DNA from: Elysia crispata
Taxonomy: Eukaryota > Mollusca > Gastropoda > Plakobranchidae
DNA length: 64,000 nucleotides
Direction: 5' to 3'
Assembly: GCA_033675545.1 (NCBI GenBank)
Contig: JAWDGP010003976.1
Coordinates: 5,001-69,000, forward strand
In this document: in pieces, positions 13,660 to 26,922 of the stretch
How positions within the stretch are numbered: the first letter of the stretch is position 1
Layout of the letters: each line of letters starts with the position of its first letter
Notes under the pieces: generated by a model
What the model saw: the letters and a program-made list of their open reading frames with translations, nothing else
Database searches by the model: none
Told to the model about the DNA's origin: nothing
Position numbers and translations under genes: made by a program

Positions 13660-16600
13660 TAAAAAATTATTACCCTATTTGAGTGATCTTGTGGGATACA
13701 TTCATAGTTCTTTTAAAAGTTATCTTAAATTAGAACATGCTATAAAAATAAATTCAGAACGTCATCTACACACTGAAGGCACAAGAGTAGCCAGAACCAG
13801 ATCTAAGGCTAGGGCTAGATCTAGACAGATCTGAAGAGATCTTGGAATTCTAGAAAAACATATAGGGCTAGATTAGATATAGACCAGATTCTATCCCATC
13901 AAACAGAATGTTATTATTCTACTTAGCACTTTATTTCATTGTTCAAGATCATGATTTTTGGGTAAGAGCATCCAATTTTAATTCTGGAAGATTAAAATGA
14001 AAATAAGACAATGCAGTTCAGAGTTCACATTGACATTGACCTGTAGATCCTCTTGTAACGGTTATATCTCAAATTGATAGATCTAATCTACATTTTAAAT
14101 CTGTCTTAGAAAACAAGGAAGGACTACTGCATAGGTATGGTACCTCTATTGATCAAGTCACTCTCGGTTCAAATTTTCAACAGGCCAATCTGTGCCAAAT
14201 AGAACTCATTAATGCCTCGAGTAAGTGAAAATCATTTTCTAAAAAAAACCAAACAAACTGCAACATCATATCATATCTTAATGTATACTAAACAAATTAC
14301 TCAATAGGAAGTCCTACTGAAAAAAATTATCAATGAATAGGTATCTATTCTTGTTTGCATTTCAAAAATTGCAAAGATCTGCTGCAATCAACAGTTTTTT
14401 TCATAACATGTGTGGGCCAAGGGAAAAACCTTCACATGGGTACAGATAGAAAAAAAATTAGATGAGCTGATTTTAGATTCTGCAAACAATCCCAGGAACA
14501 TTTTGCTTTTTTATTTGAAGGTTCTATCTAATCTTGTTTAGATAAAAAGTTACGGAGTTTTAAAATCACATGGTTGAAAAGTGTTGTTTTGAGGAAATGT
14601 TTTTAGAGTTGAATGTACGTTTTTTTCATTGACTGTTTATGCCACAAATCTGACCTGAAATGGTTCCACAATATCATTTAATTCAAAAAGTTAAATATTT
14701 TACAAACAAATAAAACCAAGCTGAATGAAAAGATAAATGAATGGTGTTTCTAAAAAAATTAATTTTCTATTTTTGAACTCAAAGACTTAAAATCCAAAGG
14801 GTTTTCTGGTGGGTCTACACACATGATGGTAAAGATCTCTGAACCTGAATATTTGATTACGTTAATTGAGAATTTTGGTCACAGGAAAAAATACTTCATG
14901 GAAATTAAAACCCTCACAAGAAATGAACTAGTCCAAAGCAATTTAAAAACAAATTGGTTATATCCGCTCACTTTTGTGTGCAAGTACAAATTTTGTTCTG
15001 TTGTATAAATATTCATTACTGCAATTTTATGTTTATTATTAGGGCCTTGATTTCAGATCTTGGAAATAATCAAGCAATTTAAGGCTGTTTAAGAAGCACC
15101 ATATTAAATTAATGCTGAAAAAATCTTATTTGTATAGTCATTCATATTGAAGTTAATATAAAAAATCTTTGCAAGTCCATTGTTTCAGATCTTCTATTCT
15201 TACACTAGTGCAAACATCTGTGCTTGAGAGAGAGTAGGGAAACCCTATGTTTGAATACAACTAGATCTACAATTTTTTTCCAATTCTGAGATCTAGATGG
15301 TCTAGTTGGATATAAATACTCCTGATCAAATCTTTAAAATAGAATTGTTGCTGCTTTGCCCAACTAAATTAGAGCATAATTATTATGATATCAACCATGA
15401 TTAGTCTACTCTCAATGGAAGCAGATAATTATAATAGGTTTACTAGCTAAAATGCCTTAAATCATTCATGCAGATATGGCCCGGGCAACTTTAGGGATTT
15501 TTAGACACAGGTAGCACTTTTCAACAGAAAAAAATGATGTATTTAAAAAAATAATGCGTGTTCATAATTTCTTTTAACATTAAACCTATGTAATACAAAT
15601 GGAAGTATGACCCTGTTGAACCGACATAGGTTCAAATTATTCATTAGAGAACATATTTAAGATCCTGTGCTTTTTTTTTTTTCGGAAGCAATGCTCTTAC
15701 CTTTCAAGCTTGTCTATTGCATTTATTGAGGTTGTGAAAAAAGAATTTATTTCTGACAATTTTGACAGAAGCCACTTACATGTCTGATATGCGGCATTTT
15801 ATAAAAAAAAAAAAGGAATGGGGTACTGTAAAAGGTCATTGTAAAGTTACAGTGTAAAGTGATCTTAAACCTGTTGGAAAAAAATGGAAATGAAGAGGGG
15901 AACAAAATGTGTGTGGGGAGAGAGTACACATGTATATATTTTTATAAAATGTAAAAATTATATAAAACAAGAAAAATGCTTTCAAACAAAATCAAAATGC
16001 TAAAGAGTGTTTCAGTGATTCAAGCCTTAATTTAATGAAAAGGAAGGGGGAAAATGTGATCTCAAATCCATTGTCATCTTGTTATATTCTTCTCAGGTAT
16101 TTGCACCCTTTACTCTGACCTTATATTCCTGCAGTCACACTCTCTTAAAATACTGATATGTGAAAGTGCCAGAAAGAAAGTATTTTGATGTGCAAATACT
16201 GATAACATAATAACTCTTATGGACCCCAACTTACAAGTGGATAGGCTAGATATCAAACACTTTAAATTAAACTTACATGTGGACAGGCTCTATCAAACAA
16301 AATGAAGTGAAACTAATATAGCCTCATTTGACAAGATATATCAACCAATCATTTAGAAACCTTACCAAAGAAACTATTTCTAGTAGAAGGAAAGATGGAA
16401 CAGCTTTTATATAAATTATATTAAATCATTCTTTTTATTGCCTGTGAATGATAACTCCCGTAAAAGTAAGGATTAGACTTAGATGTCTAGATGATTTAGC
16501 AAAGCATGACAAGAAAGGATTGAGCACAGATGAAATCTAAGACAACAGAGTGTTTGAACATTCAAGGCTAATCATTATATTTAATTTTTAAAGTAAGTGA

Positions 16601-17385
16601 ATAATAGGTTTACTTCCCTTACTTCATACAGTCATTGTAGAAATAAGGAGATCAATTCAATATGAACATGCACCAACAGGGGGAAAAAAGAGAAAGAAAT
16701 CAAACCTGATCTTTTGTTAAAGAGTTACTGTAAATATTTTCAAAGCAACTTTCCTGAATGACCTGCCTTGATTAAAAATGCCTTAGAAGTTAGATCTGTC
16801 CCTAGATATCATGATCAAAATTTTAATTAATCAACCAATAAAGACTACAGCAACATCTATCTTGAGTTTGCCTTATTGCCTTATTTGGTCTAAGATGAAA
16901 AAACATCTTTTGAAGGCCTTAGATCCAAGTGTTAATAATCAATTGAAGTAAATAATATTAAATTCTTGAACAAAATGAAGTGTCCTTGTGTGTATCTTGG
17001 TGAATTGGATTTAATCTTCATACGTCCAGATTTTAATTATTTTTTAAGTAGTATTTTACAGACTGAATTTTTTTCCAGGATTAGCACCCAAAACCTTGCC
17101 TTTTTCTATTTTTTTTTGTATATGAGTGTGGTTTAGACTTTAAATTTATTTGACCCTTGTTTATTGGATACCACTAACTACACTTAAATCAGTGAATGAG
17201 AGAGCAGATTTCAGATAGACCAATTAGTTTACCTGCTCCTGGAAAAATGATCTTTGAATCAACCCAATGTCCTTGTCATACTTTAATCCGACCAAAATTT
17301 TTTTATTATAACTTCACTCCCAATAGTTACTAACCATACATTAAAATACCTTTACCATGTTTCTTAAGATTAGTGATGGCTTGTG
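13660..17385. other. Long AT-rich stretch without a supported gene
   Basis: This stretch contains clusters of AGATCT/CTAGAT motifs (13798-13880, 15265-15310). The 13540-13650 piece may be further decayed Helitron coding sequence. I see no exon with good splice sites. The promoter and 5' exon(s) of the zinc-finger gene could lie here but I cannot place them. Confidence 0.35.
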
Positions 17386-17390
17386 AAGCA

Positions 17391-17665
17391 GTGTGGCACA
17401 ATAGCAAAAGCATCACGAATGTGATCTAGCTGTTGCTTGTATAGTTTCAACCAAAGCTTGTGATGTAATTGCCTTGAGAAAGCAATTTTCACCTCCATTT
17501 TCCACAGTCAACCCATCTGTAAAATGGGCTGCACAATGTTGGGTTGGTGTGTGTGCTTAAATAGCAGTGGTGCTGTAATTCTCTAAAAAGAGTAAAATGT
17601 AAAGTTATGAGCGTGCTGCCTTTGGAGGAAGACTATAACCATCTTTTCTCTATTTCATTTAAACA
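17391..17665 (+). mobile_element. Decayed tRNA-derived SINE
   Basis: The head resembles a degenerate tRNA promoter region (GTGTGGCACAATAGC with the B-box-like TAGTTTCAACC). It is followed by a body with CTCCATTTTCCACAGTC, CCATCTGTAAAATGGG and GTTATGAGCGTGCTGCC, then GGAGGAAGACTATAACC. From memory this body is typical of widespread invertebrate tRNA-SINEs. It lies in the intron or upstream region about 110 bp before the zinc-finger gene's coding exon. Confidence 0.6.
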
Positions 17666-17753
17666 TTCTTGAAGGAAGGATAACTGTTTTTTTTTTTTTT
17701 TTAACTTTGATAACATAATCTATTTATAATATAAATTATATCATATGTTTCAG

Positions 17754-20700
17754 ATATTTCATTTTCAAGCTTTGGGATGAAGATGGCAGAGCAGTACCTG
17801 AATCCCTCCAATGGAGATCAACACAGCTCTTTTGCTGAACAAATGCTCTCACATTCCACAGATGTAGTGGCAGTTCCAAGCTCATATTACATAAATGCTT
17901 CTCAGTCAGAAGCAATTCCATCATTTGCTCCACCTGTAGGCTACTTTGAGAATTCAGCCTATGAACCCCACACGTATCAGGAAACTGTAAATCTGCCACC
18001 AAGAAATGCTGACATAACAGACATCTCTCACTCTCTGCCAGTTACTGGGAGTAACTTTGCAACTATGCCTGAAAGTGCTGGTCAACAGGCATTTGAAAAT
18101 GCTGGAGATGCTGGTCAACAGTTCCTCTCAGGGGAGCCCATTAAAGGATCGTCCCAAAGGGCTACTACTGAATCCACGGAAGCTTTGACAAGGTCAGCAT
18201 TTGAGCTTCTGCAAGATGTTGTGGCTCATGCTTCAAGCAACTTTGATGAAACACCAAAGAGTTCAATGGATAGGAACCAAGTTGTTTCCGTGTTGCCCTT
18301 CTCTCAGCCCTCCAGAGATCACTTGGTTATCGAGCAAAATTTATCCATCAATCAAAGAAACCTAAATACCTGCGCTGCATCATCAGGTACAACTATTGTG
18401 GTTGATGCACACAATTTGATGAAAACAAGTGTATCAGCTGGATCTGCTTTGTCTCAAGAGCAAGCAATAAGGGTAGACTTAGGAGCCAATTCAAATAAAA
18501 AAATCATCAAAATTGTTCCCCAAAAACTTAACACAGTAAGCAGCAGCACAATTAAAACAAGTAATGGACAGCATCCCATATCTAACTATAGACGTGTCTT
18601 AGTAAAAGATCCTAATGGTACACAGAAGAATTGTATTGTACTAAGGCCAGCAACTTCATCCGTCTTAGGAGATACAGCCATTGTACGTCAGACAATCCAA
18701 ACTTCATCATCCAGAGCAATGAAACTTGTCAACTCAGTGGAACGTGAAATAATGGATATGATTAGCACAACATCTGCCAACTTTACCATCAAAGGTGAGG
18801 ATGCTAAGAAAAGTGGAATACTTGAAAAAACATCCGATAAGAATGTGATTAACAATAGTGCAAATACTAAGTTCTTCTGCTTGACATGTAAGGAAAAATA
18901 TGCTCAAAAAGAGGGCTTTCAATTTCACCTTCAAAGAGTATCTTTTGTGCTTAAGTACAAATGTATCAAATGTGCAACTATTTTCACTTTCTTTAATAAG
19001 TGTGCTCTTTGGATGCATTTGAATGGCCACCAGGAAGACATAGACTATCAGAGAGTCTTGCGCTTAGACCCTTATGACTTTGTTTCCAATCCAAATGTCT
19101 TTATAGAAGATATGAATGCAAGTGTAGCAAGTAATTCCAAAGAAATTATGACCAAACTGAAGCTGAACTCTCAAAGTATCGTCAAATGTCCCATTTGTCA
19201 AGAGTTTGTTAGGTATCTTCCCATCCATCTGAAGAAACCTGATGGCAAACACCATGCTCACACTTGCTATATATGCAAAATCAACTTTTCAAGTAAATGT
19301 TCTTTTCTGGCTCATGAAAGGTTGCATAGAGGCTATGGGAATGCAATATGCTGTCCAGAATGTGGTCTCACAAGAGAGGAGATCAGCACTACAGCTAGCC
19401 TTAAGGATGTGTTTGATCATGTTGATGCATGTATGCACTTTAACAGAGCAGAATCATTTTCTTGCGAATGCAAGCTCTCTTTCCCATCTTTAGCTGAGGC
19501 TCAGAAACATTTCCTTCATACTCACATAAAGCCCCTTTCTAAGTGCCCAGGCTGTTCAGTAGCATTCACAGATTCAAAACTCTTAGCTTCCCATTTGTTG
19601 AAAAATCCTAGATGCCAGTCACAGGTTGCCCATACATGTGCCACCAAAGTTACTTGCTTTTGCATCCTGTGTAAATCCATATTAACCACTGAAAAAGAAG
19701 CAAAGCTTCATTTGCAGAAACATGTACCCAATGAGTCTGAACCCTCATGGATGTGTTTCCTCTGCTCCATGATGTTTGCCTCAGCCAATGAACTGCGCAT
19801 CCATTGTGAGGAAGACCATCCCCACAAAGCTAAGCGTTGCACAATCTGCTTCAAGCTGTTTTGCAACCGTCAGCTGCTGGTTGATCATATCATTAAGAAA
19901 AGTTGTAACATTGATGGCCAGCATTCTTTGGCAGGTTGTGCTGACATGCCACCAAAGGTTTCGATTGATATTGATGGATTCATTAAAGATTTGTACAAAG
20001 TTCCTAATTTAACCAAGAGCCCAATCTCTTCTTCATTTTGTGCAACTGCATCTCAGGGATCGCAAGGGAAATCTCTTGGAAACTCATCATTGCGTTGTGA
20101 ATCTCAGCAAGAGGCTGATCCTGTAAGCACAGTACCAGCAGCTCGCCAAATATCGAAAATTGCTATTAGGAGACCTGCCTCATTGGATAATACAACATCA
20201 GCTCTTCTGAATGAAATGCAACTATGGAAGTCCAAAGACAACAGAGGAATAGTGCCTACAGTGATCCCTCCATCAAAGAGGATAGGAAGGCCAAAGAAGG
20301 AGAAGCGACCACCTCACCATCTTGTGTGCGGCGTTACTGCTAAGGGAATCAGCTATCAATGTCATCCTTGTAAAGTAATTGTCACAGGTACTAATAATTA
20401 TATCTCCCACATGAAATACCATGAGGCAAAAGGTGATTGCAGATATAGTGCTTTTTGTCACTGCTCAGTTTGTGACAAATTAATTGGTTCACATCTCATT
20501 ATGAAACATCTGAGAGATCATCAAGACAAAGGCATCATAGTGTGTATTAGATGTCAGAGGAGGGATTTTGGTGATTTAGAGGATGCTATTCAACATGCTC
20601 ATAATCTTTGTGATTACAAAAAAATTGGTGGTGATGCTGGTCATGTGCAAACAGAAAACTTAAGAACTGAAAATGTTACAAATACAATGTCAGGGCCGAG

Positions 20701-21622
20701 CCAAACTGAAACTGAAAGTCGCCTTGAGAAAGACTCTTCCTTAAAATCTATGCAAACGGCAGTAGACATACCTGCTAAAAAAATGGCAGTTCCTGAGGCC
20801 AAGAAAAAATTGTATCCTTGCCACCTGTGCAGCTTAGTGTTTGAAAACGTTGTCCATAGAGATCAACATGTGGGTAAATCCCACGGGGGAACACGCAAGA
20901 TCTTCTGCTGTCTACCTTGTGAGAAGAAAAATATTGTGAAGACCTTTGCCACTCATTTGGCAGCCAAGAAACATGTGACCAGCAAGCATCATGTTGTCCA
21001 GAGCAGCTTAATAGACAAATGCCTGAAGGAGGTTAATACAAGTGTTTCCAATCACACTATTCACCCTCAAGTTCTCTTACCTGAACAGCAAAAGGAGGCA
21101 GAAGTTGAAGGCCCTACTCCAAAGAAGCTGCGACTGGCTAATGAGGGGGACTTTTTGTGTGGTAATTGTGGGTTCTCTTGTCCAGGTGATGATAAGGCTA
21201 CCTTCAGTGAGCACATTCAGACACACAACCACAAAAAAGAACCTCAGTGTCCAGAATGTGGTTTGTGCTATACAGTTCTAGTTGCAGTCAAACGGCATCT
21301 GATGGCTGTTCACAAAATTAAGAATATAGACAACTATCTGGCAGATAATGGTATTTTAGAAGAGCAAGAGGAGGAGGATGAGGAATTTAATTCAGTCCTT
21401 GAAGAGATGCTGCCAGGCGTGCGATCACTACCTCCAGTCACTCATCAAAATCAAGGTCCAGCCCTAAAGACAAAGAAGGATCAGCTGGATGATGACCTGG
21501 ACTCTCTGGAGTGCAATGTGTGCTATCGTTCTTTTGACACAGAGGCCAACCTTAAGACCCACATGAGGACTCATGGCATGGCATTCATAAGATCAAAACG
21601 ATACAAGCCCCTTGACAATTGA
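17754..21622 (+). CDS. Large C2H2 zinc-finger protein (1281 aa, single coding exon)
   Basis: Likely a nuclear DNA- or chromatin-binding protein. The exon starts after an acceptor (catatgtttcag) at 17751-17753. The start is ATG 17777; a second in-frame ATG at 17783 has the better context (AAGATGG). Residues 1-365 are Ser/Thr/Gln-rich and low in structure. C2H2-type fingers begin at about C368, C396, C471, C497, C526, C590, C629, C660 and C688, then C862, C896, C923, C1015, C1045, C1128, C1158 and C1246. Many are irregular and not linked by TGEKP. An AT-hook-like motif (RIGRPKKEKRP) is at 835-845 and an acidic run at 1195-1203. The stop is TGA at 21620-21622 (the frame closes after PLDN). The FNKCALWMH finger and the spacing recall the ZNF592/ZNF687/ZNF532 group, but that is a memory-based guess. 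POGZ- or ZNF280-like proteins are alternatives. Confidence 0.9.
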
Positions 21623-24600
21623 ACTTCCAAAATTTGTTATGATCTATTAAAATGTGTTTTCCATAAGTTTCAGCACTTCAGGCCTTATAGTTATAATCTA
21701 TTGGTAATCAGGTTGTAGTACTTAACTATATACAATGTTTGACTAAAATTGGGTACATTACCATAAGTTATCATTTTGCATTCTTGTTAATCTCTTTGGA
21801 ATTACAAGCATGTATTTTATTGTACTTTTGACACTAGAATTAATGTTATTTGAGAACTACCAACCTGAATGTATAATTGTTCCTTTAATGAAAAAATAGC
21901 AATTTATTGATTAAAAATTTATTTTTTTATTATTCACTGCAATATTATACAATTGAACATTATAAGATAGAATAGAAATTCCTGAACAGGCCATCTAGTG
22001 ATGACATCTATCCTTAGATAGACTGAATTACACAAGGAAAATATCATAGAAGGGTATAACAAGAGAGGCAGTATCAGAGCGAGAAATGGAGGATGAAGAA
22101 AATACAACTAACTGTGAAAGTTTCTCAATTTGGTACTTTTGAGTTTGAGCTGTTTCTGCTGTAAATTTTTAATGAATTCAAAGAACATGTTGAGTAATTT
22201 TCCTCCGAATTGTGAACTATAAAAATGTTAAGTGTACATGGGCCAAACATTTCGATATATATATATATACACATGTATATTTATTTACAGCAAAACACAT
22301 TCAAATGGAAATTATTAGAAATAGAATTGCAAAAATCACTTTGACTCAAATAATTTAGTTAAGCCAAAATAGTTTGTGTCTGAAAAACATAACTTGGGAC
22401 ATACATTACCAATTTGATTCATTAATTTGTCTCAAAGAAATGTCATTTTAGAATCTCATTTTAATTGTAGAATCTATATTTTACAGCTGCCAAATCCATT
22501 CATCTCAATTTTTTTTTTAAAGTATAAAAGAACAAAATATCATAATCTGTTTTGTTTTGTTTGTTTTTTTTTTTAATTTTTGGCTATTAAGTGGAATACA
22601 TTAAGAAAGTTGTCAATTTTAGACACATGAAAAATGTGAGTAATGATCCTCGGTGATCACCCTTGTTTAGATGAATATTGACAAAGCACAATTCCATTGT
22701 ACAGTCTGTTAAACTTCAAAATTAAAGGCCAGGTATTTTTGAATTACATGTATGCAGGCGGCTGCAAACAATTCAGTGAAGAAAGGCTCTAAGTTTAATT
22801 CTTAGTGTTGTTGATAGCCTTGTTTCATCCGTCTTATACCGTCTTATAATTTATACATGTATTATACATGTACCTCAGGTTTCATTTCTCTTTGTTTTTA
22901 TTTTCAGATCATTTTTTTTTCACTAAAATCTTTTAACTTTATGAATAGTATCATCAAGTTCTACACAGAACAAACCTCAGATCAGCTGTTTGGTAGGCTG
23001 GGTATGAGTAAAAACCTCAATCCTCTCCTGTAACTGACAGTTATTGTAATCTGTAAGTTGTCTACGTCTAGATTCATGAGTTTTCACAAGGACCAGATCA
23101 TATGTACAGTCAAACTCTAAAGCTGTACTTTTCATTTTTGTAAACCACTAGTAGTAACTTCATGAAGTATATTAAAGGATTTTTAACAATGTGAAGCTGG
23201 CTATAATTGTTTCTTTTTACCTTGTGAGATTTCCCATTGCTATCATATCGTAGGAACTGGTAAGAGCAAACTAGTCTTTTATGTCAGATCCACTTCATTC
23301 CAAAATAATGGGAGCTTAAGTCAGCCGTGCCCTCCTTTTTTTAAACCTAAATACGGAGTGTGAGATCAGAATAAAAATATACATGTACTTTGCTTTTATG
23401 CTTTCTTGCATTGCTTTGAAGTTTTAGTAAAGTTTGCTTTGTAATATCACTGATTTTGTGTGATGTGAGCATTTATACCCTTTATTATTGAGTATACATG
23501 TAAGACCATCTTAAAGAACTCTCTTCAATCAAGTGTAAACAAAATCCATGATTTTCCATCAATGATTTGATTGAAAGAATTTTACTTTACTATTATTCAG
23601 TTGATGACTGTAAAGTAGTATTAATAGAGATGGTCCTCATTTAGTGTAGTAATTGATCTGCCAGGACACTTTGAATTAAAAACTAAAATATAAAAATAAT
23701 ATGATTGACTGTACATATGAAACGTTTTAAAAGAAGTTTCTTCAGTGAAATGGTTAAATGTCCACTTTTTTTTTTGTCAAAGATTTCATTAAAAAAGAAT
23801 CTAGCTTAACTAGAATTACTCATTAGATAACTTTTAAATCAATAGAAAACATGTCTGAACCTGTGGAAAATCTCCGATTGGGAGCCTTTTTCAATCGGTC
23901 AAAGAACTGCTTTATATTATTTATATTGTAAGTATCTTATGATCGTTGCAAAGATCTAAAACTTACATTTCTTATGATATGTTTCTTTTTTTGTTTGTTG
24001 TTTTTTAACTAAATTAGGCTATGATAAAAATTAAAATAAAAAAAAATGTAATTTGATAAGTTTCTGGAGTTTCAAATTTTGCTTTTGTTCCTTATGTTAT
24101 GAATTCTATAGGGATACTGTAAATTGTATAGATCTGAAAGCTGTCATTCAGACTGGGTCAGCTGCCCTAACACACAGTTATACCTAACCTGTATACTTTC
24201 CAAAAGTATTTCTGTATTCATGATTGTGATTTTGGATTCATACATGAGAAGAAGCCCATCTTGGTCACAAGTTAGAATTTTTTTTTTAATAACAATCCAG
24301 ATCTAGCACTAGTACTGTAATGTTGGGATGATTGTTTTTTCCCTGTGGCTGAGAGACCAATGAGCATATTAATAAATTACAACGCTGAAGTAGATAAATA
24401 GGAGGATGCTTTGGTATACCGATGCTTTGATATAAAGGGTTATACGTATCACTATCAGACTATTGATGATCATTTAAAAAGTTAGAAACTTTGGTTTATG
24501 TTGATAACAGTGTTGACACTATATCCTAAAATGTCAGGTAATATATATATATATAGATCTATATGTATATAATGGTTGGCTTTAAAATGACCAGAGCCCG

Positions 24601-24775
24601 GTGAGTTAAATTTGTTTCAAAATGGATTTTTTTAACAGCTTTGTTTAAATATATATTACACACACATTCATTTTTAATTTGTGGGATCATCAATTACTTA
24701 AAAATGGTTTTAACGTAGAACTAAAATGACAAATTCAAGAAGTTATATAAGAGAAAAGAAAAAAACATGTACATG
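21623..24775 (+). other. 3' UTR and downstream flank of the zinc-finger gene
   Basis: AT-rich with no open frame of note. Candidate poly(A) signals on the plus strand are ATTAAA at about 21647 and 21910, and canonical AATAAA at 23370-23375. The 3' UTR may thus be up to about 1.75 kb. A short (AT)n lies at 24541-24555. Confidence 0.45.
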
Positions 24776-24780
24776 TACAG

Positions 24781-24966
24781 TGTTGCGTGTAGCTCGGAGG
24801 TCAAACAGACAAACGTAGACATGGAATGTAAATGTATAAATCAGTCAATCAAAGTTGGAGAACGCTGCCTCAACCGAGGTCATTTAATCCAAGGCCTTCC
24901 GTTACAACACAGAGTGATAATAAACGTACTGATTCGTATTCTTAGTAATTCGAAGTTAATGTAACA
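24781..24966 (-). repeat. 3' LTR of the Gypsy element
   Basis: 186 bp, plus strand TGTTGCGTGTAGC...AGTTAATGTAACA. It is the 3' LTR because the element reads on the minus strand. Confidence 0.93.
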
Positions 24967-24979
24967 TCTCCCCCTTTAA
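24967..24979 (-). other. Polypurine tract of the Gypsy element
   Basis: On the minus strand AAAGGGGGAGA directly precedes the 3' LTR's TGTTAC. This is the expected plus-strand primer site for a retroelement. Confidence 0.75.
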
Positions 24980-25439
24980 TTTTGAACATCCCCCCACAAA
25001 AACAAACGACTTCGTAATGACATAGTCGTGAATGAGGTACAGTATTATCCATGAAGATAGATACAGGAAAACGATTTAAAGGAAGATAAAAATTAAAAAA
25101 AAAAAAACGAGAACAAAAACAAAAACAAAACCAACATAACAATTAAATATGTAAGAAAAAAAAGGATATTACCAACAACGATGGAAGAAGGTTGCACGTA
25201 GACCTATCGATTCTTGCTGACTTATTACGTTATCTTGGATTTAACAGTTTTACAGTTACACCAAGATTATTACATGTACATGTACCAACACATAGAATAC
25301 CGTAAAGGGATTACTCAATGCATGCTCCCCTGCCTCTATTTTAAGCTGAAAACTATAAGGAAAAAATTCGTACCTATCGGAGAATAATATGAAAGTTTTG
25401 TGTGCTAATCCTCTAAAGGACAGCTGATATTGGCTAGAA

Positions 25440-26856
25440 CTATAAAACTTGAACGTAGAGTTCGCTTACATTGTGTCTAGGTAGAAGAATACAGTTATAT
25501 GTAATCAATGAAAATTGTAAAAGAGAAAACAAAACCATGATGCTGGAGGACAGTGGTCTAGGCCCTTCAAGTATATATAGAGAGAGCGATTTAATAGCGA
25601 TTATAGAGGCAATGTAGTGCCTTGCAGGCGATAGCGCGTGCAACTTTTTAATAAGACAGTCTAGAGGGTTCTTTAATGAATCGTCCAGATCTTGTCTGTA
25701 TCGTCTTGGGTAAGGTTGGCCCAGTCTGGTCGCGCCTGTCCCTCCACGCGATGACCAGGCTGCTTGGGCTCCCTTCTGCGTGGATGGTGTGGACTCAAGG
25801 CTCGGGCCAGGAATCTTTGCTGAGGAGCTCCTGGGGGAACTCACTTGAGGTGCGGACAGGTCTTCATCCACAAGGTCGTCTTGGTGGGGTTCAGCCCGCT
25901 CGGTTTGAGGGCAGGCTAATTGGAGCTGGTAGGGGATAGAGGGTAAAGGAGTGGCCACCTTAGTCTGTGTCGGGTGGTCGGGAAGAGGCTTTTTTCTCAG
26001 AAATTTCCTCCCTCGAATGAAGGATCTGTTGCCATCCCAGACTTCATAGTTGTTGTGTGGGAGAGTTTTAGTTACTGTGGCTGGTTTCCATTCGTTTCTG
26101 CCATCAATAGGTTCCATCCTGACATGGTCACCAGGCTGGAGAGGTGCAAGAGTCTGTTTGAAGCACGTGCGCTGTGCGGATTTGTGACGCCTGTGTTCCA
26201 TTTTATGGCTCTCGCACTGAGGGACGATGAAGGGCTGGAGGACAGCTGAAGTCGCCGGCGTGTGGGACTGTGTGCGGCGGCCCATGAGACGTTGTGCAGG
26301 AGAAGAGGCAAGGCCCTCTGTAGGAGTATTACGCAGGTTTAGGAGTCCTATGTATGGGTCTTCTCCAGCCTTGATGCACATTTTCATTAGGTTCTTTATC
26401 TGCTTAACAGCGGACTCAGCTTGGCCATTAGCTCTGGGATTTCCGGGTGCTGTTCTTTTGTGTTGGAAACTCCACTTCTCAGCAAATTTCTTGAAGTCGA
26501 GAGATGCGTATTGAGGCCCATTGTCTGAAATCATCGTCTGGTATGCCATATCTGGCGAAGTGGTGTTTCAGTTTGTTTATTACCGCATCCGAGGTTTTCT
26601 CTACCAGGTAGTCAACTTTGATGAAGTTGCTGTAGTAGTCCACTGTGACGAGATAGTTGCGACTTTTTATGGTAAATAGGTCCGTGCCTATCTTTTGCCA
26701 TGGTCGCGCCGGTATCTCATGCGTCTGCAATGGCTGTTCAGGTTGCCTAGTGCAGTAAGTTGCACATGTGTCACATGACTCGATGTACGCTCGAATGTCT
26801 GAACTCATGCCAGGCCAAAAGATCAGATGTCGCGCTCTTCGTAGGCAGGAGTTCAC
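25440..26856 (-). pseudogene. Gypsy integrase, frameshifted
   Basis: The upstream piece (26856-26479) has an integrase zinc-binding remnant (ESCDTCATY) and the first catalytic Asp in GTDLFTIK. The frame is then lost at YGIPD. The downstream piece (26549-25440) continues with SDNGPQ (second Asp) and the Glu of AESAVKQ. A C-terminal region of GPY-type position follows (QPGDHVRMEP), then a Pro/Ser-rich tail. The DDE triad is present but split over two frames. Confidence 0.85.
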
Positions 26857-26922
26857 CCTTGATGTCCAGCGTGAACTTTTATCTTAAGATCCTGTCGCAG
26901 ACTTTGTGGAATGACAATTCTG

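Larger units (their letters stand above)
9940..13660 (+). mobile_element. Decayed Helitron region with internal duplication
   Basis: Two start regions with near-identical N-termini (MPKRKRGFGLG at about 10039; MPKSKRRFGLG at about 12351) precede frameshifted pieces of a Helitron replication-helicase protein (12466-13450). Non-coding blocks are also duplicated: 10221-10275 with 11493-11560, 10534-10612 with 11136-11219, and 10860-11040 with 11215-11370. I cannot place the TC and CTRR ends. The Rep HUH motif and the C-terminal helicase were not found, so this is a truncated relic or several nested non-autonomous copies. Confidence 0.65.

Noticed and set aside
19064..20461. Secondary frames inside the zinc-finger exon
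   Set aside because: Shadows of the 1281-codon frame, with no motif of their own.
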